From positions 413,776 through 477,775 of the forward strand of contig NZ_BMYK01000004.1 of NCBI RefSeq assembly GCF_014652235.1: 64,000 nt of DNA, written 5' to 3'. The notes under the pieces are model-generated. The model saw only the letters and a program-made list of their open reading frames with translations, did not search any database and had not been told where the DNA came from. Every line of letters begins with the position of its first letter. The stretch's first letter is position 1. Of this stretch, positions 58,040 to 64,000 are shown in pieces. This DNA is from Pseudorhodoferax aquiterrae. GTDB taxonomy: Bacteria > Pseudomonadota > Gammaproteobacteria > Burkholderiales > Burkholderiaceae_C. The translations under genes and the position numbers were made by a program.

Positions 58040-59005
58040 TCAATCCAACCGAATCCCCGCCGCCCGGATCACCGCGCCCCAGCGCCTGGACTCGGCCCGC
58101 GCCAGCGCCAGGAACTGCGCGGGCGTGCCTGGCAGCGCCTCCATGCCGATGTCGGCGAAGCGCTTCTGCACGGCCGCGGTCTGGAACGACTTGTTCAGTT
58201 CGGCATTGAGCCGCGCCACCACGGGCGCGGGCAGGCCCGCCGGCCCCAGGATGCCCTGGAAGGCGTAGACCTCGCTGTCCTTCACGCCGGCCTCGGCCAG
58301 TGTGGGCACGCCGGGCAGCAGCGCGCTGCGCTGCGCCGAGCCGATGGCCAGCACGCGCACCTTGCCGCTTTGCATCACCGACAGGCCCGAGGCCAGGTCC
58401 AGGAACATGCAGGGCACCTGGCCGCCCATCACATCGGCCATGGCCGGGGCCGCGCCGCGGTAGGGGATGTGCACGAGGAAGCTGCCCGTGCGGTTCTTGA
58501 ACAGCTCCATCGCCAGGTGGTGCGGCGAGCCGTTGCCGGGCGAGGCGTAGTTGACCTTGCCCGGGTTGGCCTTCACATGGGCCAGGAACTCGGCGAAGGT
58601 CTTGGCCGGGAAGTCCGGGTGCACCACCAGCGCCAGCGGGAAGCGGCCGATCGCGCCGATGTAGCTGAAGTCCTTCTCGGGGTGGAAGGGCAGCTTGGCG
58701 AACAGGTGCTCGTTGAAGGCCAGCACGGCGTTGTCGGCCGACAGGATGGTCAGGCCGTCGGGCTTGGCGCGTGCGACGAGTTCGGCACCGATGTTGGTGG
58801 CCGCGCCCGGGCGGTTGTCGACCACGATGCTCTGGCCCAGCGGGCCCCGCATGGCCTCGGAGAGCGTGCGCGCCAGCACGTCGGTGCCGCCGCCGGCCGG
58901 GTAGGGCACGACCCAGCGGATCGGCTGGTCGCTGCCCTGGGCGTGGGCGGCCGGCGTGGCGAAGGCGGTGGCAGCCAGGGTGGCCAGAAGGTGGCGTCGT
59001 TGCAT
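58040..59005 (-). CDS. Bug-family tripartite tricarboxylate transporter receptor
   Basis: 321-residue periplasmic receptor with signal peptide LLATLAATAFATPAAHAQ. Bug blocks: IRWVVPYPAGGGTDVLARTL, QSIVVDNRPGAATNIGAELV, IPYRGAAPAMADVMGGQVPC and VPTLAEAGVKDSEVYAFQGI. It is last in the aromatic-type operon, 5 bp after the DUF2783 gene, and is distinct from the receptor at 56031, with which it converges on the LysR side. The ligand is probably the operon's aromatic or carboxylate substrate. Confidence 0.92.
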   Translation of the reverse strand: MQRRHLLATLAATAFATPAAHAQGSDQPIRWVVPYPAGGGTDVLARTLSEAMRGPLGQSIVVDNRPGAATNIGAELVARAKPDGLTILSADNAVLAFNEHLFAKLPFHPEKDFSYIGAIGRFPLALVVHPDFPAKTFAEFLAHVKANPGKVNYASPGNGSPHHLAMELFKNRTGSFLVHIPYRGAAPAMADVMGGQVPCMFLDLASGLSVMQSGKVRVLAIGSAQRSALLPGVPTLAEAGVKDSEVYAFQGILGPAGLPAPVVARLNAELNKSFQTAAVQKRFADIGMEALPGTPAQFLALARAESRRWGAVIRAAGIRLD

Positions 59006-59010
59006 GGGGG

Positions 59011-59241
59011 TCAGTCTCCGTTCTCGTGGGCGGACAGCGATGGTAGGGGCAGCGCGTGCAAGGCCTCGGCCAGCGCCTGGCGGCAGCGCGCCTCGTCGCC
59101 GACCTGCTCCATGAGCAGCAGCGCCAGCCGGGCCAGGAACAGGGCCTCGCGCGCCGGGCCGGCCTCGGTGATGGCCTGGGCGCAGGCCGCGTAGAGGCGG
59201 TCGCGCGCGTCGGCGGGCAGGGCGCGGCTCACTGCTTCCAT
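59011..59241 (-). CDS. Small DUF2783-like protein
   Basis: 76-residue helical protein (LPADARDRLYAACAQAITEA, then GPAREALFLARLALLLMEQV and GDEARCRQALAEALHAL). Composition and position beside an FAD hydroxylase fit DUF2783, small partner proteins of aromatic-catabolic operons whose role is not known. It overlaps the aldolase gene by 13 bp and precedes the Bug gene by 5 bp. Confidence 0.75.
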   Translation of the reverse strand: MEAVSRALPADARDRLYAACAQAITEAGPAREALFLARLALLLMEQVGDEARCRQALAEALHALPLPSLSAHENGD

Positions 59242-60014
59242 GACGGGTCCAGCCGGTCGATGCGCCGCAGCATCGCGGCGAACAGGTCCTGGCCCATGGC
59301 CGCGCCACCCAGGAAGCGGCGCGCATCCTCCACGCAGCCCTGGCGCACGGCCTCGCCGATGGGCTGGCGCGGGCCCAGCGCCGCGCCGGCCACCTGCACC
59401 TCGCAGGCGCGCTGCAGCGCCCACAGCGTGTACAGCGCCTTGGGCAAGGTCTCGCTCCAGACCAGCAGGCCATGGTTGCGCAGGACCACGGCCTGGCGCT
59501 CGCCCACGCTGGCCAGCAGGCGTGGTCCCTCGTCGGCGTGCAGCGTGATGCCCTCGAAGTCGTGGTAGGCCACGCGGTCGCTGAGCTGGGCCGCGTAGAA
59601 GTTCGTGGTTTCCAGGCCCTGGGCGCTGCAGGCCACGGCCATGCCGGCCGTGGTGTGGGTGTGCATCACGCACTGCGCGCCCGGCAGGTGGCGGTGCAGC
59701 GTGGCGTGCGGCGTGAAGCCGGCCGGGTTGATGGGCCAGGGGCTGTCGGACAGCAGGCGGCCGTCCAGGTCGACCTTGACGAGGTTGGAGGCCGTGACCT
59801 CGCTGTAGTGCAGGCCGAAGGGGTTGAGCAGGAAGTGGTGCTCGGGTCCCGGCACGCGCAGCGAGATGTGGTTGTAGATGCCTTCGCTCCAGCCCCAGAA
59901 GTCGAAGATGCGGTAGCAGGCGGCCAGTTGCAGCCGGGCCTGCCATTCGGTGTGCGCCATGCCGGGCGGGCAGGCGGCGAGCGCGGCCGGCAGCGGATCG
60001 TGGGCGGTGTTCAT
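59229..60014 (-). CDS. Class II aldolase/adducin-family protein
   Basis: 261-residue zinc-dependent aldolase-fold protein. The metal-binding histidines are seen in VMHTHTTAGMAVACSAQG and in VVLRNHGLLVWSETLPKALY; the N-terminal IFDFWGWSEGIYNHISLRVP and LNPFGLHYSEVTASNLVKVD are typical. Relatives act in aromatic or sugar-acid breakdown. It starts in the hydroxylase stop (ATGA at 60011-60014), so it is translationally coupled. Confidence 0.9.
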   Translation of the reverse strand: MNTAHDPLPAALAACPPGMAHTEWQARLQLAACYRIFDFWGWSEGIYNHISLRVPGPEHHFLLNPFGLHYSEVTASNLVKVDLDGRLLSDSPWPINPAGFTPHATLHRHLPGAQCVMHTHTTAGMAVACSAQGLETTNFYAAQLSDRVAYHDFEGITLHADEGPRLLASVGERQAVVLRNHGLLVWSETLPKALYTLWALQRACEVQVAGAALGPRQPIGEAVRQGCVEDARRFLGGAAMGQDLFAAMLRRIDRLDPSWKQ

Positions 60015-61642
60015 GCGGTGGTCTCCTCGTCGTGGTGGATGCAGCTGGCGCGCGCGAGGGCGCGGGCCAGCGCGCCGGCTGGCGGCAGCCCGGGCCAGCG
60101 CGCGGCCACGTGGCCGTCGGGGCGCAGCAGCAGCGTGGGGCCGTCGTCGCTCTGCAGCGGCAGCAGCGCCAGCGGCAGCGCCCCGGCATCGCCCGCGAGC
60201 GCCGCGGCATGCGCGGGCCGGCACAGCAGCGCGAAGCCCGGGCCGGTGTGGTCCAGCAGGTGGCCGCCGCCGGGCAGCGGCCGGTCGGCCAGCACCTCGC
60301 CGGGCAGCGGGCCGGCGATGGCGTGGGTGTCGGGCGTGGACAGCGGCGAGTCCACGTAGCGCACGGCCTCGGTCTGGCGCGGGTTGATGAGCTGGGCGAT
60401 GCCGCGGTGCCGTTCGGCCAGCGACAGCGCGGCCTCGCGCAGCAGCTCGAAGCCGCGCGAGGGCGGCGACATGAACTCGGTGCTGCGCATGGCGCTCTCG
60501 GCGTTGGTGTGGAAGGCCGCGATGCGTTCCTGCGAGTAGCTGTCGAGCAGCGCGTGGCCGGCCCGACCCTGCGCCACCAGCGCGAGTTTCCACGCCAGGT
60601 TGTCGGCGTCGTCGAAGCCCGAGTTGAGTCCGCGCACGCCGAAGATCGGCATGGCGTGCGCCGCATTGCCGGCGAACAGCACGCGGCCGTGGCGGTAGCT
60701 TCCCAGCGTCATCGCGCCGGCGCGGTAGACCGAGGTCCAGACCGGCTTCCAGGGCAGGTGGCCTTCGCCGATGGCGTCCAGGTGGCGCTGCACGAAGGCC
60801 TGCACGGCGGCCGGCGTGAGCGCCTCCTCGGTGCTCTGGCCGGCGCGCAGCTGGTAGTCGATGCGCCAGATGTCGTCGGGCTGGGGGTGCATCAGCACGG
60901 TGCCGCCGCGGTGCCAGGGCGGATCGAACCAGGCGCGGCGCTCGACCGGGTGGCGGCTCGGCAGTTCGATGTCGATGATCACGTAGCGGCCTTCGTAGGC
61001 CGCGCCGTGCAGTTCCAAGCCCAGCGCCTTGCGCACGAAGCTCTGGCCGCCGTCGCAGGCGACCAGCCAGTCGGCATCGAGCGTGTAGTGGCCCAGCGCA
61101 TTGCGCGCCTGCAGCTGCACCCCGTCGGCCTGCTGCGCGAAGCCGCTCAAGGCCGTGCCCCAGCGCAGGTCGATCCGACCCGGCGTGGCGGCGTTGCAGC
61201 GGTCGATCGCGTCGAGCAGGAACTGCTCGATGTAGTACTGCGACAGGTTCAGCATGGGCGGCAGCTTGTGGCCGGCGTCGTGCGGCATCGCGAAGCGCAG
61301 CACCTCGGTGGTCTGGTAGAAGCTGCGGCCTGCCGTCCAGGGCAGGCCCTTGGCCAGGAAGGCCTCGAGCGCACCCAGGCGCTGCAGGATCTGCAGGCTG
61401 CGGCGCGAGACGCAGATCGCCCGGCTGCCGGTGCAGACCGTGTCGTCGGCCTCCAGCAGCACGCTGGCCACGCCCTGCATGGCCAGCCCCAGTGCCAGTG
61501 CCATGCCGACCGGGCCGCCGCCGGCGATGGCCACGGCATGGCGGCGGGTCTCCCGGCCGTCCTGCAGCGCCGGTAGCCGCGGCGCATGGCGGGTGTAGTG
61601 GAAGGCGCCGACGGATGGCGGCGGGGGCTCGGGCGCGGGCAT
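60011..61642 (-). CDS. FAD-dependent aromatic monooxygenase (MhpA/PHBH-like)
   Basis: 543-residue flavoprotein hydroxylase of the class that hydroxylates phenolic acids with NAD(P)H. The first FAD motif is AIAGGGPVGMALALGLAMQG near residue 40; the DG motif is LVACDGGQSFVRKALGLE; the second FAD motif reads RVLFAGNAAHAMPIFGVRGL, where Asn326 replaces the usual Asp of the GD motif. A C-terminal thioredoxin-like domain follows (GGHLLDHTGPGFALLCRPAH). It is first in the operon with the aldolase, DUF2783 and Bug genes, and divergent from a LuxR-type regulator. Confidence 0.87.
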   Translation of the reverse strand: MPAPEPPPPSVGAFHYTRHAPRLPALQDGRETRRHAVAIAGGGPVGMALALGLAMQGVASVLLEADDTVCTGSRAICVSRRSLQILQRLGALEAFLAKGLPWTAGRSFYQTTEVLRFAMPHDAGHKLPPMLNLSQYYIEQFLLDAIDRCNAATPGRIDLRWGTALSGFAQQADGVQLQARNALGHYTLDADWLVACDGGQSFVRKALGLELHGAAYEGRYVIIDIELPSRHPVERRAWFDPPWHRGGTVLMHPQPDDIWRIDYQLRAGQSTEEALTPAAVQAFVQRHLDAIGEGHLPWKPVWTSVYRAGAMTLGSYRHGRVLFAGNAAHAMPIFGVRGLNSGFDDADNLAWKLALVAQGRAGHALLDSYSQERIAAFHTNAESAMRSTEFMSPPSRGFELLREAALSLAERHRGIAQLINPRQTEAVRYVDSPLSTPDTHAIAGPLPGEVLADRPLPGGGHLLDHTGPGFALLCRPAHAAALAGDAGALPLALLPLQSDDGPTLLLRPDGHVAARWPGLPPAGALARALARASCIHHDEETTA

Positions 61643-61736
61643 GTCTGTCTCCTCGGTTCTGCGCGATGGCGGGATTGTCAGGAGCCGGCGCGCCGCCGTG
61701 TGTAGTAACTTCTGATGACAAGGACAAACCCCCACC

Positions 61737-62507
61737 ATGCAACGCTGGCGCATCCCTCCCACCGACCGGGCGCTGGCCGCCCGCGTGGTCGGCGGCGTGC
61801 TGGCCGGCGTGGGCACGGCGCGGCTCGCGGCGCACTACCTCGCGGCCCTGCAGGAACTGCTGCCCGTGACCTTCTGCACCGTGTTCGCGGTCGGTGCCAG
61901 TGGCCGCATCGAGACCGTGTCGGCCGCCAGCAGCTATGGCGACACGGCCGAGCGCACGGCCGGCCGCTACGTCGCCGAGCGCTTCGACCGCGTCGACCCC
62001 ATGCTGGTCTGGCTGGCCGCGCGCAAGCGGCCCGCACGCGCCCAGCTGTGGCTGGGCCACCACCGCGGCGACGAGCTGGCCGACGCGGCCTACCGTGCGG
62101 CCTGCTACACCGATGTGGGCATCCGCGAGCGCGCCTCGGTGCTGGTGCTCTCGCCCAACGGGCAGCGTGCGGCCATCAGCTGCTACCGCAGCCTCGCCCA
62201 GCCGGCCTTCGCGGCAGCGGACTTTGCACTGCTGGAGGCGCATGCGACGCTGCTGGCCGAGGCGACCGCCGCGCATGGCCGCGTGGTGGCGGCCGGCGCC
62301 CCGGTGGCCGCCGGCCTGGCGGGCGCGCTGCTGCGCTTAAGCCCGCGCGAGCGCGAGGTACTGGACCGGCTCGCGGCCGGCCGCACGGCCAAGGAGGCGG
62401 CGCAGGACCTGGGCGTGGCACTGAGCACGGTGCGCACGCTGCAGTACCGCGCGTTCCGGCGGTTGGGGCTGCGTTCGGTCAAGGACCTGTTGCGCGGCCG
62501 GGCCTGA
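61737..62507 (+). CDS. LuxR-type transcriptional regulator of the aromatic operon
   Basis: 256-residue regulator. A long N-terminal sensing region (LPVTFCTVFAVGASGRIETV; VGIRERASVLVLSPNGQRAA) precedes a C-terminal LuxR helix-turn-helix at about residues 195-250 (LSPREREVLDRLAAGRTAKE, AAQDLGVALSTVRTLQYRAF, RRLGLRSVKDLL). It is divergent from the monooxygenase gene across 94 bp and so probably its regulator. AAGGAC precedes the ATG. Confidence 0.88.
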   Translation: MQRWRIPPTDRALAARVVGGVLAGVGTARLAAHYLAALQELLPVTFCTVFAVGASGRIETVSAASSYGDTAERTAGRYVAERFDRVDPMLVWLAARKRPARAQLWLGHHRGDELADAAYRAACYTDVGIRERASVLVLSPNGQRAAISCYRSLAQPAFAAADFALLEAHATLLAEATAAHGRVVAAGAPVAAGLAGALLRLSPREREVLDRLAAGRTAKEAAQDLGVALSTVRTLQYRAFRRLGLRSVKDLLRGRA

Positions 62508-62631
62508 TCGGTTCCCGGCGCAGGCCGCCCTGGCCACGCTGCAGCATCCGTGCGATGCCCTCGGAGCAGCGCCGGGTGCGGCGCAGCGTTTGGAAGTCTT
62601 GCGAGGACGGCATCGGTAAGGGGTGCCGCGC

Positions 62632-63387
62632 TTACTTGCTCAGCACGCCCTTGACCGGATCGGCGCGGCCCAGCGTCTGTGCGCTGACCGGGGCGCCGGC
62701 CGCGATCAGCGCCGCGCGCTGCTGCGCAATCGGCGTGCGCGTGCAGATCTGCTCGAAGCGCGCGAGGGTGTCGAAGCAGGGCAGGGCGAGCACGCGCGCC
62801 ACGAAGGCGGCCGTGCGCGGCCAGCGCGTGGCGTCCAGCTGGTAGCGCGCAAAACCCAGGTTGCGGAAGAAGGTGGCGACCGCGATGTCGGCCAGCGACA
62901 GCGGGCCGAACAGCAGGCCGTCGGCGGGCAGCAGGGCCTCGAGGTGGTCCAGCGCGGCCGGGATCTCCACATCGCGCGCCTTGGCCAGCACGGCCTCGTC
63001 CACGGGCTGGTTCCAGACGAAGCGGTTGATCACGAGCTGGTTGAAGTAGCGCCAGATGAAGACCTCGCCCAGCACCGAATCGGCATATTCCTCCAGCGCC
63101 CTTGCGCGCGCCCGCGCCACGGTGTCGTCGGGCCACAGCGCGGGCGTGGGGTGCTTGTCCTGCAGGTACTCGCAGATCACCGTGGAGTCGGCCAGCGCAA
63201 GCTCGCCATCGAGCAGCACCGGCACGCGCCGCGCCGGGCTCAGCCGGGCGAAGCGCTCGTCGCCGAAGAACGGCACGATGGGGTCGATGGCATAGGGCAG
63301 GCCCTTGTATTCCAGCACGGCCAGCACCTTGCGCACATAGGGCGAGATGTAGGAACCGATGACGGTCAGCGGCGCGGTGGTCACCAT
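62632..63387 (-). CDS. Glutathione S-transferase family protein
   Basis: 251-residue GST. The N-terminal thioredoxin fold has LTVIGSYISPYVRKVLAVLE (Ser at the catalytic position) and RRVPVLLDGELALADSTVIC, with the cis-Pro and the Glu-Tyr pair (ICEYLQDKHP) for glutathione binding. A helical C-terminal domain follows (LFGPLSLADIAVATFFRNLG, with the N-capping SLADI). It lies 18 bp after the glnE stop on the same strand. The gap 62508-62631 holds no supportable gene. Confidence 0.9.
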   Translation of the reverse strand: MVTTAPLTVIGSYISPYVRKVLAVLEYKGLPYAIDPIVPFFGDERFARLSPARRVPVLLDGELALADSTVICEYLQDKHPTPALWPDDTVARARARALEEYADSVLGEVFIWRYFNQLVINRFVWNQPVDEAVLAKARDVEIPAALDHLEALLPADGLLFGPLSLADIAVATFFRNLGFARYQLDATRWPRTAAFVARVLALPCFDTLARFEQICTRTPIAQQRAALIAAGAPVSAQTLGRADPVKGVLSK

Positions 63388-63405
63388 GGGGCTACCTTCG
63401 GATGT

Positions 63406-64000
63406 TCAGTCGAACACGGCGTGCCACAGGGCCAGCACGGCGTCGCGTTCGCCGGCCACGTCGGCGGCGTCGACCTGGGTCGAGGCTTCGTCCAGCCGGG
63501 CACGGTGCTGCAGATGGCGCAGCTCGCGGTAGGCGTCGGCCGCGGCATGGCCCACGCCGGTGGGCAGCAGGCCACAGGCCTCGGCGCGGTGCAGCAGTGC
63601 GATGTTGCCAACGTTGGCGATCAGTTCGGCATGCCGGGCGGACTGCGACAGCACGAGGTACTGCACGGCGAACTCGGCATCGACCATGCCACCCGGGCTG
63701 TGCTTGAGGTCGAACTTCTCGCCGCGCACGGGATGGGCCGCGCGCACCTTCTCGCGCATGGCCACGATCTCGCTGCGCAGTGCCTGCGCATCGCGCGCCG
63801 ACGTGACCACGGCGCTGCGCACGGCGTCGAAGCGCGGCTGCAGCGCATCCATGCCGACCACGAAGCGCGCGCGCGTCATGGCCTGGTGCTCCCAGGTCCA
63901 GGCGGTGTTGCTGCCGCGGCCCTTCTGGTAGTTGGCGTAGGCCTCGAAGCTCGTGATGAGCAGGCCCGAGTTGCCGTTGGGGCGCAGCGCGGTGTCGATC
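63406..64000 (-). CDS. glnE: Glutamine synthetase adenylyltransferase/deadenylase GlnE, C-terminal part (5' end outside window)
   Basis: Bifunctional enzyme that adds and removes AMP on glutamine synthetase in response to nitrogen state. About the last 198 residues are present. The sequence at the window edge reads IDTALRPNGNSGLLITSFEA, then NTAWTWEHQAMTRARFVVG and REKVRAAHPVRGEKFDLKHS, followed by PGGMVDAEFAVQYLVL, all conserved in the C-terminal adenylyltransferase half and its helical domain. The 5' part lies beyond 64000. Confidence 0.92.
   Translation of the reverse strand, partial: IDTALRPNGNSGLLITSFEAYANYQKGRGSNTAWTWEHQAMTRARFVVGMDALQPRFDAVRSAVVTSARDAQALRSEIVAMREKVRAAHPVRGEKFDLKHSPGGMVDAEFAVQYLVLSQSARHAELIANVGNIALLHRAEACGLLPTGVGHAAADAYRELRHLQHRARLDEASTQVDAADVAGERDAVLALWHAVFD

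Noticed and set aside
59229-62276. Open frame of about 1000 codons on the minus strand
   Set aside because: Only the final 262 codons (class II aldolase) show protein motifs; the rest is a shadow of the FAD monooxygenase and the LuxR gene.
62508-62631. Small minus-strand ORF of 44 codons behind the glutathione S-transferase
   Set aside because: It starts MPSSQDFQTLRR and overlaps the end of the convergent LuxR gene, but has no ribosome-binding site and no recognised family.
1-64000. CRISPR arrays, rRNA or tRNA genes, prophage or integrase genes
   Set aside because: I looked for regularly spaced repeats, conserved RNA gene sequence and phage/transposase motifs and saw none; a tRNA or small RNA scan would be needed to exclude short RNAs fully.

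Overview
The window is high-GC DNA with very tight gene packing. It has many 4-bp ATGA overlaps, frequent GTG starts and a few TTG starts, and most intergenic gaps are short. Gene content points to a betaproteobacterium of the Burkholderiales, most likely Comamonadaceae (relatives of Acidovorax, Variovorax or Delftia). The indicators are DbpA, a CNNM/CorC-type protein, DUF2277, several TRAP transporters, Bug-type tripartite tricarboxylate receptors, PEP-CTERM proteins and GlnE. No rRNA, tRNA, CRISPR array, transposase or phage gene was seen. The family assignment is an inference from gene families, not from a marker gene.

Layout. 1-6.7 kb is mostly housekeeping or ordinary: the 3' end of a Rep/UvrD helicase, a small secreted protein, outer-membrane phospholipase A, a lipoprotein and CNNM pair, two small unknown proteins and RNA helicase DbpA. 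6.7-14 kb is a catabolic block: a TetR regulator, a TRAP transporter (Q-M-P) with a type II 3-dehydroquinate dehydratase (AroQ), then convergent genes for a membrane protein, a TIM-barrel 3-dehydroshikimate-dehydratase-like enzyme, an HPPD-like VOC protein and a short-chain dehydrogenase. This looks like quinate/shikimate degradation to protocatechuate, with the usually fused QuiC dehydratase split into two overlapping genes. At 14.06 kb lies a class III nucleotide cyclase fused to a PilZ domain.

15-37.4 kb is the most unusual part, an apparent secretion island framed by two very similar IclR regulators. It holds a secreted PQQ-type dehydrogenase with a C-terminal cupredoxin-like domain, two PEP-CTERM proteins, two nearly identical tandem secreted ThuA-like proteins, a secreted ELWxxDGT-repeat protein, and an eleven-gene type II secretion/type IV pilus-like operon (gspG-F-E, PilM/N/O/P-like proteins, a secretin, three more pseudopilins) directly behind the second iclR. 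Divergent from that iclR is a second TRAP-AroQ module (P-AroQ-Q-M). Six 15-bp sites fitting the pattern TGGAA-N5-TTCC(A/T), with one relaxed copy, sit in pairs in front of the PQQ gene, the ThuA/PEP-CTERM genes and the iclR2/TRAP2 pair. They resemble the known IclR box and suggest one regulon. My working hypothesis is extracellular oxidation of a quinate-like or polyphenolic substrate, uptake by TRAP systems and intracellular dehydration to an aromatic product.

37.5-52.7 kb is mixed: a third PEP-CTERM protein, an AcuI-type oxidoreductase, a third (TakP-like) TRAP system with a repeat-bearing insertion in its DctM, a persulfide dioxygenase-rhodanese fusion, DUF2277, a divergent response-regulator/LuxR pair, an amidase, an OB-fold stress protein, a GH100-like glycosidase, a YcaQ-type DNA glycosylase and a Na+/H+ antiporter-like protein. 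53-61.7 kb has two catabolic operons with Bug-type receptors: aldehyde dehydrogenase, FAD dehydrogenase, Bug and LysR; then, on the opposite strand, FAD monooxygenase, class II aldolase, DUF2783 and Bug with a divergent LuxR. The window ends with a glutathione S-transferase behind the 3' end of glnE.
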